Positions 37,223-45,010 of a DNA stretch of 49,095 nucleotides are shown here, in pieces. A program made the position numbers and the translations under genes. Source of the DNA: Gammaproteobacteria bacterium (GTDB lineage Bacteria > Pseudomonadota > Gammaproteobacteria > Steroidobacterales > Steroidobacteraceae). The number at the start of each line of letters is the position of its first letter. Positions within the stretch are counted from its first letter, which is position 1. Where the stretch lies: NCBI GenBank assembly GCA_028870355.1, contig JAGWPU010000061.1, positions 1 through 49,095 on the forward strand, written 5' to 3'. Below the pieces are notes generated by a model. That model was not told the origin of the DNA. It ran no database searches and saw nothing but the letters and a program-made list of their open reading frames with translations.

Positions 37223-39766
37223 ATGCAATCCAGTGCAAAACTCGCGTGCGCGGTCGCCGCGATACTCGGCGGCGCGACCGGTGGACTCGCGCTCGCCGCC
37301 ACGGCGAAATCGAAGGACTCGAACTCCTCGGATCAGTTGCAGACGATCACGGTGACCGCACAGCGGCGCGTGCAGAACATGCAGGACGTGCCGATCACGA
37401 TCCAGGCGGTCACCTCGAGCACGCTGACCCAGCTCAACGCAACCACCTTCGACCAGGTGCTCAAGTTCCTGCCGAACGTGACGATCGCGGGCACCGGCCC
37501 CGGCCAGAACAACATCTACATGCGCGGCCTGTCGACCAGCAACGCCGGGATCCAGGGTGCGGGCGTCGTCGGCAGCTTCCCTAACGTCGCGATCTACCTC
37601 GACGATCAGTCGGGCCAGAGTCCGGGACGCAACCTCGACATCTATGCGGCGGACCTGCAGCGCATCGAGATCCTCGAAGGCCCGCAGGGGACGCTGTTCG
37701 GCGCCGGTGCGCAGGCGGGCGTGGTCCGGTACATCACCAACAAGCCGGTGCTCGATCGCACCGAAGGCGACGTGAACGCCGGTTACGCGGTCACCGCCCA
37801 TGGCGATCCGAGCACGAACCTCGACGCGACGCTCAACGTGCCGATCATCCGTGACAAGTTCGCGGTGCGCGCGGTGATCTTCAATGCGACCCAGGGCGGC
37901 TACATCAACAACATCCCCGCGACGTTCACGCGGGCGCCGACCGACCGGGGCATCGCGTACTACTTCCACGGCGTCGTTCCGCCCGGCCCCTCGCTGAGCA
38001 ACGACAATCTGGCCGCGCGCGCGATCAACCCGGTCACCTACAAGGGCGGCCGCGTCGAGGCGAAGTACAAGTTCAATCCCGACTGGGACCTGCTGCTCAG
38101 CCAGATGTACCAGAACATGGATGCCGAAGGCGTTTTCTGGCAGGAGCAGTACGACGGCCTCGGCCAGCCGCTGCCGCCGCTGTCGGTGGAGCTCTACAAC
38201 CCCTCGTACAACAAGGATCGGTTCGAGAACACCGCGTGGACCCTGCACGGACGCATCGACAAGCTGCGGCTGGTGTACACCGGCGGCTACCTCGACCGCC
38301 ACGTCGACGAGCAACAGGACTACACGAACTACTCGCGCGGCTCGTACGCCGAGTACTACCAGTGCAACATCCCGGGGTCCTCGGTCAACGGGGTCCCGAC
38401 CCAGCCGAGCTGTTACTCCCCGAGCGGGTTCTGGACCGATCGCCAGCTGATGACCCACCAGAGCCACGAACTGCGGCTCAGCACGCCGGGCGACTGGCGG
38501 CTGCGCGGTCTCGCCGGCGTGTTCTACGAAAACTACACGGTGCACGAGCAGACCGACTGGCACTACGGGTCGAACCCGAACTTCGTGCCGATCGCGCCGC
38601 CGCCCGGCGTGACCACGAACAATCCGAACGTGCGCCAGCCGGGGGACATGTTCTTCGACGACATCACGCGCGGCTACAAACAAAAAGCGGCGTACATGTC
38701 CGTCGATTACGACGTGCTGCCGAAGAAGGTCACGGTCACGCTCGGGACGCGCTACTACAGCATCGAGAACTTCGAAAAGGGCTCGAACGTCGGCAGTTAC
38801 GGCTGCAACCCGGGGGGCATCTACAGCGGCTCGACCGTCGCATCCCCCTGCACCGTGCCGGTCAGCAATGGCAACAACCTGGACGCGAAGAACCTCGACA
38901 AGACCTACACGGGCTTCAAGAGCCGCGCGAACCTCTCCTGGCACGTGACGCCGGACAAGATGGTCTACGCGACCTGGTCGCAGGGCTTCCGTCCCGGCGG
39001 ATTCAATCGTGCGCAGTCGATCATCAAGCCGACCTCGCCGATCTACGGGCTGTTCACCCCGCCGCTCGCGTATGCACCCGATACCCTGACGAACGTCGAG
39101 GCCGGCTGGAAGACCGAGTGGTTCGATCACCGGTTCATGTGGAACGGCGCGATCTACCAGGAGAACTGGAACAACACCCAGATCGAGATCTTCGATCCGG
39201 GCGTGACGGGGAACCTCACGTTCACGACGAACGGGCCGAACTACCGCGTGCGCGGCGTCGAGACCTCGTTCATCGCGCGCGTGACCCACGCGTTGACCGT
39301 GAGCGGCGCGGCGTCCTGGAACAGCAGCCAGGTCGTGAAGACGCTGTCGCTCGTGAATCCGCATACCGGCCAGCCGATCAACATCGCGAACCCGTTCGGC
39401 GCGCTCGGGACGCCGCTGTCGCAGTCGCCGCCGTTCGAGGCGAACATTCGCGCCCGTTATGAGTTCCACCTCGGCGACTACCACGCGTTCTGGCAGGTCG
39501 CGGCGACGCATCAGGCGCACTCCTACGCGACGACCGACCACCTGACGAAGACGCTGCAGGGACTCACCGTGGCGTTCGACGACCCGGGCTTCTCGACCTA
39601 CGACGCGTCGATCGGGATCGGCAAGGGGGCGTGGAACGCGCAGCTGTACGGACGCAACCTCACCGACGTGCGGGCGATCCTGTTCTCGAGCTACGCGGAG
39701 TACGTGAAGATGGACACCGTGAACCGGCCACGCACGATCGGGGTCAGCTTCTCGTACAAGTTCTGA
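37223..39766 (+). CDS. TonB-dependent receptor, copy 2 of the paired module
   Basis: An 847-residue paralogue of the receptor at 32336. Signal peptide to about residue 27 (ends ALAATAK), TonB box LQTITVTAQRRVQNMQDVPITIQ, plug with IEILEGPQGTLFGAGAQAGVVRYITNKP, barrel ending RPRTIGVSFSYKF. It is about 50 residues shorter, mainly through smaller extracellular loops, so the two may select different ligands. The ribosome site GGGGG lies 9 nt before the ATG. It is followed by two tandem hairpins, the second an intrinsic terminator. Confidence 0.93.
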   Translation: MQSSAKLACAVAAILGGATGGLALAATAKSKDSNSSDQLQTITVTAQRRVQNMQDVPITIQAVTSSTLTQLNATTFDQVLKFLPNVTIAGTGPGQNNIYMRGLSTSNAGIQGAGVVGSFPNVAIYLDDQSGQSPGRNLDIYAADLQRIEILEGPQGTLFGAGAQAGVVRYITNKPVLDRTEGDVNAGYAVTAHGDPSTNLDATLNVPIIRDKFAVRAVIFNATQGGYINNIPATFTRAPTDRGIAYYFHGVVPPGPSLSNDNLAARAINPVTYKGGRVEAKYKFNPDWDLLLSQMYQNMDAEGVFWQEQYDGLGQPLPPLSVELYNPSYNKDRFENTAWTLHGRIDKLRLVYTGGYLDRHVDEQQDYTNYSRGSYAEYYQCNIPGSSVNGVPTQPSCYSPSGFWTDRQLMTHQSHELRLSTPGDWRLRGLAGVFYENYTVHEQTDWHYGSNPNFVPIAPPPGVTTNNPNVRQPGDMFFDDITRGYKQKAAYMSVDYDVLPKKVTVTLGTRYYSIENFEKGSNVGSYGCNPGGIYSGSTVASPCTVPVSNGNNLDAKNLDKTYTGFKSRANLSWHVTPDKMVYATWSQGFRPGGFNRAQSIIKPTSPIYGLFTPPLAYAPDTLTNVEAGWKTEWFDHRFMWNGAIYQENWNNTQIEIFDPGVTGNLTFTTNGPNYRVRGVETSFIARVTHALTVSGAASWNSSQVVKTLSLVNPHTGQPINIANPFGALGTPLSQSPPFEANIRARYEFHLGDYHAFWQVAATHQAHSYATTDHLTKTLQGLTVAFDDPGFSTYDASIGIGKGAWNAQLYGRNLTDVRAILFSSYAEYVKMDTVNRPRTIGVSFSYKF

Positions 39767-39775
39767 CGAAGTGTC

Positions 39776-39800
39776 CGGCGGGCGGCTTCGCCGCCCGCCG
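39776..39800. terminator. Perfect 11-bp hairpin just after receptor 2
   Basis: CGGCGGGCGGC (39776-39786), loop TTC, then its exact complement (39790-39800), starting 9 bp after the stop. No T-tract follows. It precedes a true terminator by 23 bp, so it may protect the mRNA 3' end. Confidence 0.5.
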
Positions 39801-39823
39801 ACTTCCGGTAGAATCGCCCGGCG

Positions 39824-39852
39824 GGGCGGGCCGATCGCCCGCCCTTTTTTTT
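39824..39852 (+). terminator. Intrinsic terminator of receptor 2
   Basis: GGGCGGG, loop CCGATCG, CCCGCCC, then eight T (39845-39852). This is the clearest Rho-independent terminator in the window. It lies 24 bp before the next sulfotransferase start, so that gene is transcribed by read-through or from a promoter within or just before the hairpin (TAGAAT at 39809-39814 is a possible -10). Confidence 0.85.
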
Positions 39853-39876
39853 GTCGAGCGCCCCGGTACCAGCGAA

Positions 39877-41886
39877 ATGGCATCCACGCCGTCAGATCTT
39901 CCCGAGAGCCGCGTCGACGCCGAATCGCGGCGCGTCCGCGAACTCCTCGAGCGGCGCGACTTCGGGGCCGCGCTCGAGGCCGCGCGCGCGCTACTCGAGA
40001 GCGCGCCGGATCACCGCGACGCGCTCTATCTGGTCGCGGTTTCGCAGCGCTACTGCGGCCGCGTCGCCGACGCGCTGCGCACGCTCGCGCGCCTGGAGGA
40101 GAAATTCCCGGATTTCGGGCGACTGTACCAGGAGCGTGGGCACTGCTACCGCGTGGTCGGCGAACCGGCTGCGGCGCTCGCGGCCTATGGACGGGCGGTG
40201 GCCGCGAACGGCTCGCTCGCGGCGAGCTGGCGCGCGATCGCGGAACTCTCCCGCGCCGCGGGGCTCGAGGCGGACGCGCGCGCCGCGGAGACGGAAGTCG
40301 CACGGCTCGCGCGCCTGCCGGCCGCAGTCGTCGCCGCGTCCGGCATGATCTCCGAGGGCGATCTCTCCGCCGCGGAGCGCGTGCTGCGGCGCTTCCTGCA
40401 GGCGAACGTCACCCACGTCGATGCGATGCGCCTGCTCGCGCAGATCGGGGTCAAGCACGAGGTGCTCGACGACGCGGAATTCCTGCTGGAGAGCGCGCTC
40501 GCGTTCGAGCCGGACAATCTCGCGGTGCGCTACGATTACGTCTCGGTGCTCGCGCTGCGGCACAAGCACGCGAAGGCCCTCGCGCAAGCCGAGAAACTGC
40601 TCGCGGTCGACCCCGCGAACCGCGCGTTCCGGATCGTGCACGCGAACGCCTGCGTCGGCCTCGGTCGCCAGCAGGACGCGCTCGACACGTTCCGCGCGCT
40701 GCTCGACGACTCGACCCAGAAGGCGGACCTGTACCTGTCGATCGGTCATGCGGAGAAGACCCTCGGGCGCCAGGCCGAGGCGATCCGCGCGTACCGGCTC
40801 GCGGCCGATGCGCGTCCGGGGTTCGGCGACGCGTACTGGAGTCTCGCGAACCTGAAGACCTACCGGTTCGAGGATCGGGAGATCGAGCAGATGCGCCGGC
40901 ACGAGGCGGCCGAAGCGACGCAGCCCGCCGATCGCTATCACCTGTGCTTCGCCCTCGGGAAGGCGCTCGAGGATCGGGGCGAGTACGAGGAATCGTTCCG
41001 CTGCTACGAACGTGGCAACGCACTGAAGAAGCGCGAGTGCCGGTATTCCGCGGATGCGCTCGAACGGACGCTGCGGCAGCAGTTCGAGGTCTGCAGCGCG
41101 CCGTTCCTGCGGGAGCGCGCCGGCCTCGGCGATCCGGATCCCGCTCCGATCTTCGTCGTCGGCCTGCCCCGCGCGGGCTCGACCCTGATCGAACAGATCC
41201 TCGCGTCGCACTCGCAGGTCGAGGGGACGGCCGAGCTTGCCGAGATCCCGCAGATCGTGCAGCGGCTTGCCGGGCGTGAGACCAAGGACGGACCGCCACG
41301 CTACCCGGTGGTGCTCCGCGAACTCGGCCCCGGCGACTGGCGCGCGCTCGGCGAGCGCTACCTCGCCGAGACCCGGGTGTACCGGACCGGCGCGCCGTTC
41401 TTCATCGACAAGATGCCGAACAATTTCCGGCATCTCGGCCTGATCTCGCTGATCCTGCCGAACGCGAAGATCATCGACGCGCGGCGGGACCCGATGGCGT
41501 GCTGCTTCAGCAACTTCAAGCAGCTGTTCGCCGCGGGACAGGAGTTCACCTACGGCCTCGAGGACATCGCCCGATACTATCGGATCTACGTCGAGCTGAT
41601 GGATCACTGGGATGCGGTGCTGCCGGGACGGATCCTGCGGGTGCGTCACGAGGACCTGGTCGAGGACCTCGAGGGCGAGGTGCGCCGCCTGCTCGCGTTC
41701 TGTGGACTCGAGTTCGAACCGGCTTGCCTTGAATTTCACCGCCAGGCGCGCAGCGTCCGCACCGCGAGCTCGGAGCAGGTCCGCCGGCCGATCAACCGCG
41801 AAGGGATCGACCAGTGGCGACATTACGAACCGTGGCTCGGCCCGCTCGCGGCCGCGCTCGGCGACTTGGCGCCGGGACGCGCCTAG
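39877..41886 (+). CDS. TPR-repeat sulfotransferase, copy 2
   Basis: A 669-residue paralogue of the protein at 35153 with the same layout: TPR array to about residue 395, then the sulfotransferase domain with FVVGLPRAGSTLIEQILASH (from G429) and IDARRDPMACCFSNFKQLF. Conserved blocks such as PFFIDKMPNNFRHLGLI and SVRTASSEQVRRPI occur in both copies. The first ATG matching the copy 1 N-terminus is 39877; upstream frame belongs to the terminator region. It ends 14 bp before the lyase-like gene, so ST2, the lyase homologue and the MFS gene probably form one operon. Confidence 0.9.
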   Translation: MASTPSDLPESRVDAESRRVRELLERRDFGAALEAARALLESAPDHRDALYLVAVSQRYCGRVADALRTLARLEEKFPDFGRLYQERGHCYRVVGEPAAALAAYGRAVAANGSLAASWRAIAELSRAAGLEADARAAETEVARLARLPAAVVAASGMISEGDLSAAERVLRRFLQANVTHVDAMRLLAQIGVKHEVLDDAEFLLESALAFEPDNLAVRYDYVSVLALRHKHAKALAQAEKLLAVDPANRAFRIVHANACVGLGRQQDALDTFRALLDDSTQKADLYLSIGHAEKTLGRQAEAIRAYRLAADARPGFGDAYWSLANLKTYRFEDREIEQMRRHEAAEATQPADRYHLCFALGKALEDRGEYEESFRCYERGNALKKRECRYSADALERTLRQQFEVCSAPFLRERAGLGDPDPAPIFVVGLPRAGSTLIEQILASHSQVEGTAELAEIPQIVQRLAGRETKDGPPRYPVVLRELGPGDWRALGERYLAETRVYRTGAPFFIDKMPNNFRHLGLISLILPNAKIIDARRDPMACCFSNFKQLFAAGQEFTYGLEDIARYYRIYVELMDHWDAVLPGRILRVRHEDLVEDLEGEVRRLLAFCGLEFEPACLEFHRQARSVRTASSEQVRRPINREGIDQWRHYEPWLGPLAAALGDLAPGRA

Positions 41887-41900
41887 CTATCGGAGACTCC

Positions 41901-43685
41901 ATGGCGACAATCCACGAACGTCCGGCGCGGCGCGGTCGCACGATCGCGCTGTCCATCGCGCTCGCCGCCCTCGCCACCGCCGCGGCCCGGGCCGACGCGT
42001 TCCGCCCGATCGTGCCGACGATGACGGATCGAACCGTCGTGCTCGACGGCCATCACCTGACGATCGGCGAGGTCGTCGACGTCGCCCGCGACGGGGCGCG
42101 GGTCGCGCTGAGCCCGCAGGCCCGGCAACGATCCGCGGACGCCTATGGGCTGCTCCTCGAGGCGGCCCGCGAGGGCGTGCCGGTCGACGGATTCGATCGC
42201 GGGACCGACGCCAATCGGCGCATCCGCTGGTTCGCGGGCGATCCAACCGCGTCCGGGAACCAGAAGCGCATCGCGGCGCGCGAGCTCGCGCTGTTCCAGC
42301 GCGGTGCGTTCGTCGGGGCTGGACCGCCGATCGCCGACGAGGCGGTGGTGCGCGCGATGCTCGTCGTGCGTGCGAACACGATGACCGCCGAGGCGGCGAG
42401 TCCCGCGCTGATCCAGCAGCTGATCGACCTGCTGAACGACCGGATCACGCCGGTCGTCCGGTCGCGGGGCACGGTCGGCGAAGGCGATCGCGGCCAGTTC
42501 ATGAACGTCGCGGCGACGATGGTCGGCGCCGGCGACGCTTATTATCGCGGCGAACGCATGCCGGCATCCGAGGCGCTGCGGCGCGCGGGCCTGCAGCCAC
42601 TCGCGCCGTTCGGTGCGGACGATCGCGTACTCGAAGGCACGAACGCGTATTTCACCGGCCTCGCGGCGCTGGTGACCTACGATGCGCGCGATGCGCTCTC
42701 CTGGGCGGATCTCACCGACGCGATCGACCTCGACGGCATGAACGCCGATGTCGCGCCGCTCGCGCTGCCGGCCCGGCAAAGCCGGCCTTTCCAGTGGTTG
42801 AACTGGGATGCCGCGCGGGTGCTCGACATGCTCCGCGGCAGCTATCTGTTCGCGCTCGACGGACAGCGCACCGCGCCGGATCCGCAGAGCCTGCGTGCCT
42901 CGAACGTCCGCCAGGGCGCCGCCTGGCAGGCATGGACCACGATGCGCGACGATCTGCTGATCGCGATGAACTCCTCGGATCTCGACTTCACGGTGCGCGT
43001 CGGCAGCTCGCCCGGGGATTCCTGGGAGCTCGGCACGCCGCAGCTGCGCCGGTACTACGTCGTCGGCGGTCCCTTGAGCCACGGTGAGCACGGCTACGTG
43101 TTGCCGAGCGCGAATGCGGACCCCTACCCGCTCGCGAACGACGTCGAGGCGTTCACGATCGCGCTCGCGAACCTGGACGAGGCGGTCGCGCAGCGCATCC
43201 TGCGCTTCACGAGCACCCGCTTCACGGTGATCCCGCCGATGCCGGATCTGCCGGGACGCGCCGACAGTTACGGACTCGCGCGCGCGAGCGACGATGTGGT
43301 CGCGGATCTGGTGCAGGACGCCGTGGCCCAGGCCGTCCCGGTGCCGCCCGCCGGCTACGGACTCGGCAAGGGCGTCCGTGACCTGCAGGCACAGACGCGG
43401 CTCAAGATCGCACGCGCCCGGCGTGCGGTCGACGACAGCGTCGACCTGCTCGCCGAAGATCTCCTGACGGGCACCTACTGGCTCGACCTGCGCAAGCTCC
43501 AGGACGCGCATCGAGCGTTCGGCCCGGCGCCGACCGCCGCCTGGGCCGCGTTCCGGCGGGTCGTGCCGTTCAAGCCCGACGCAGCGCTCACGCTGTCGCG
43601 CCCCGTCGCGACGGTCGCCGCGCAATTCATCCGTTCGCACCCGATCGACCGATTCTACGGAGCCACCACGGGGAAGGCGCGTTGA
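41901..43685 (+). CDS. Exported histidine/phenylalanine ammonia-lyase-fold protein lacking the MIO triad
   Basis: A 594-residue homologue of aromatic amino acid ammonia-lyases with a signal peptide (residues 1-32, AARADA). The alignment to HAL is clear around VVRANTMTAEA...LIQQLIDLLNDRITPVVRSRGTVG and continues through YYRGERMPASEALRRAGLQPL. In place of GSVGASGDLAPL it has GTVGEGDRGQF (190-200), so the Ala-Ser-Gly that cyclises to the MIO electrophile is gone. The active-site Tyr of YGINTGFG is Asp in VDGFDRGTDAN. The Tyr of DPYSLRC is Gln in PDPQSLRAS. It is therefore unlikely to be an ammonia-lyase; a periplasmic binding or non-MIO role is inferred. GGAG lies 7 nt before the ATG. It is coupled to the next gene. 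Confidence 0.8.
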   Translation: MATIHERPARRGRTIALSIALAALATAAARADAFRPIVPTMTDRTVVLDGHHLTIGEVVDVARDGARVALSPQARQRSADAYGLLLEAAREGVPVDGFDRGTDANRRIRWFAGDPTASGNQKRIAARELALFQRGAFVGAGPPIADEAVVRAMLVVRANTMTAEAASPALIQQLIDLLNDRITPVVRSRGTVGEGDRGQFMNVAATMVGAGDAYYRGERMPASEALRRAGLQPLAPFGADDRVLEGTNAYFTGLAALVTYDARDALSWADLTDAIDLDGMNADVAPLALPARQSRPFQWLNWDAARVLDMLRGSYLFALDGQRTAPDPQSLRASNVRQGAAWQAWTTMRDDLLIAMNSSDLDFTVRVGSSPGDSWELGTPQLRRYYVVGGPLSHGEHGYVLPSANADPYPLANDVEAFTIALANLDEAVAQRILRFTSTRFTVIPPMPDLPGRADSYGLARASDDVVADLVQDAVAQAVPVPPAGYGLGKGVRDLQAQTRLKIARARRAVDDSVDLLAEDLLTGTYWLDLRKLQDAHRAFGPAPTAAWAAFRRVVPFKPDAALTLSRPVATVAAQFIRSHPIDRFYGATTGKAR

Positions 43686-45010
43686 GCGCTCACGGCGACC
43701 CGCCGTCGCTGCGGATCCGCTGGCGGATCTTCGCGTTCCTGTTCGCGTTCGGCTGGCTCGCGTACATGCAGCAGAAGAGCATCACGGTCGCGGCGGCGCG
43801 CATCATGCCGGACCTGTCGCTCAGCCAGCTGCAGATCGGTTGGATCGAGCAGGCGTTCGTCGTCGGCTATGCCCTGTTCCAGATGCCGGGCGGGCTGTTC
43901 GGCCAGCGGGTCGGCGCGCGGCGCACGTTCGTGATCATCGGCGTGCTCGCGTGCGTCGCGATGCTCGGGACCGCCGCGGGACCTGCGTGGCTCGCCGGCC
44001 GGACCCTGTTCGTGGAGCTGCTCGGGATGCAGCTGCTGCTCGGCGCGGCGCAGGGCGCGATCTTCCCGGTATCCGCCGGCGTGTTCGAGGCCTGGTTCCC
44101 CGCCTCGCGGTGGGCGTTCGTGCAGGGGTTGCAGACGATGGGCCTGCAGCTCGGCGCCGCGGCGACGCCGCCGCTGGTCGCGACGCTGATGCACGCCTTC
44201 GGCTGGCAGCGCGCACTCGTGTGGACGACGTTGCCCGCGTTCGCGGTGATCGCGCTGTGGGCGTGGTACGGCCGCGGCAGTCCCCGCGAGCATCCGGCGG
44301 TCACGCCCGCCGAGCTCGCGGAGATCGGCACCGCGGACCCGGCGCCGACGGCTTCGCCGCCACGCGCGGGCCGCGTGCTACGGCTGCTTGCGGATCGCAA
44401 CGTGCTGTTGCTCGCGATCTCCTACCTCTGCATGAATTACACGTTCTACCTGCTCGCGAACTGGGTATTCCTGTACCTCGTGCAGGAACGCCACTTCTCG
44501 GTGCTCGAGGGCGGCTGGCTCGCGAGCGCCCCACCCCTCGCGGCGGCGATCGGCGCGGGCGTCGGCGGAATGCTCACCGGTCTCGCCTGCCGTCGTTTCG
44601 GCGAGCGACGGGGCTATCGCCTCGTGCCGCTGATCTCGCTGCCGGCCGCGGGACTGCTGCTGCTCACCGCCGTCGATTCGCCGAACGCCTGGGTCGCCGT
44701 CGCGGTGCTCTCGCTGTGCTACGGACTCGTCGAGCTCAACGAGGGTGCGTATTGGGGCGCCGCGATGTCGGTCGGCCGAGGCGACACGATGGCGGTCAGC
44801 GGCTTCATGAACACCGGCGGGAACCTCGGCGGGATCATCGGGATTCCGATCGTCGCCTACCTCTCGGGACGCGGCGCCTGGCACGCGGCGTTTCTGGTCG
44901 GAACCGGGTGCGCGATCGCCAGTGCGGTCGCGTGGCTCGCGATCGACGCGGACGGCTCGCGCGGCGCCGCGCCGGCGCCGCGCGAGCGACCCTCGTCCCC
45001 GCCGCGCTAG
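43682..45010 (+). CDS. MFS transporter coupled to the lyase-fold gene
   Basis: A 442-residue inner-membrane carrier with twelve predicted helices. SITVAAARIMPDLSLSQLQIGWIEQAFVVGYALFQMPGGLFGQRVGARR covers helices 1-2 and motif A in the style of the anion:cation symporter group. NEGAYWGAAMSVGRGDTMAVSGFMNTGGNLGGIIGIP is the second-half counterpart. The start is TTG 43682, overlapping the TGA of the preceding gene, which implies translational coupling. Its stop overlaps the stop of the convergent hydrolase (shared CTAG at 45007-45010). It probably imports an organic anion made or bound in the periplasm by the upstream product (inference). Confidence 0.87.
   Translation: MSAHGDPPSLRIRWRIFAFLFAFGWLAYMQQKSITVAAARIMPDLSLSQLQIGWIEQAFVVGYALFQMPGGLFGQRVGARRTFVIIGVLACVAMLGTAAGPAWLAGRTLFVELLGMQLLLGAAQGAIFPVSAGVFEAWFPASRWAFVQGLQTMGLQLGAAATPPLVATLMHAFGWQRALVWTTLPAFAVIALWAWYGRGSPREHPAVTPAELAEIGTADPAPTASPPRAGRVLRLLADRNVLLLAISYLCMNYTFYLLANWVFLYLVQERHFSVLEGGWLASAPPLAAAIGAGVGGMLTGLACRRFGERRGYRLVPLISLPAAGLLLLTAVDSPNAWVAVAVLSLCYGLVELNEGAYWGAAMSVGRGDTMAVSGFMNTGGNLGGIIGIPIVAYLSGRGAWHAAFLVGTGCAIASAVAWLAIDADGSRGAAPAPRERPSSPPR

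Larger units (their letters stand above)
32336..41886 (+). repeat. Tandem duplication: TonB receptor plus TPR-sulfotransferase, twice
   Basis: Copy 1 covers 32336-37159 and copy 2 covers 37223-41886. Order, strand and gene lengths agree (900 then 668, 847 then 669 residues). Both members of each pair are clear paralogues with long shared motifs, but there is no near-identical DNA, so the duplication is old and both copies appear intact. Confidence 0.85.

Noticed and set aside
10928-39766. A third copy of the receptor/sulfotransferase module at 10.9 kb
   Set aside because: The receptor at 10928 has a different TonB box and barrel and is followed by an unrelated convergent regulator, with no sulfotransferase.
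36473-40303. A 1276-codon open frame on the minus strand
   Set aside because: It runs antisense through sulfotransferase 1, receptor 2 and the start of sulfotransferase 2, is extremely Arg/Val/His-rich, and shows no domain; it is a GC-bias shadow.
41901-43685. Annotation as a functional histidine ammonia-lyase (hutH)
   Set aside because: The Ala-Ser-Gly triad and two active-site Tyr positions are missing, there is a signal peptide, and no hut genes are nearby.
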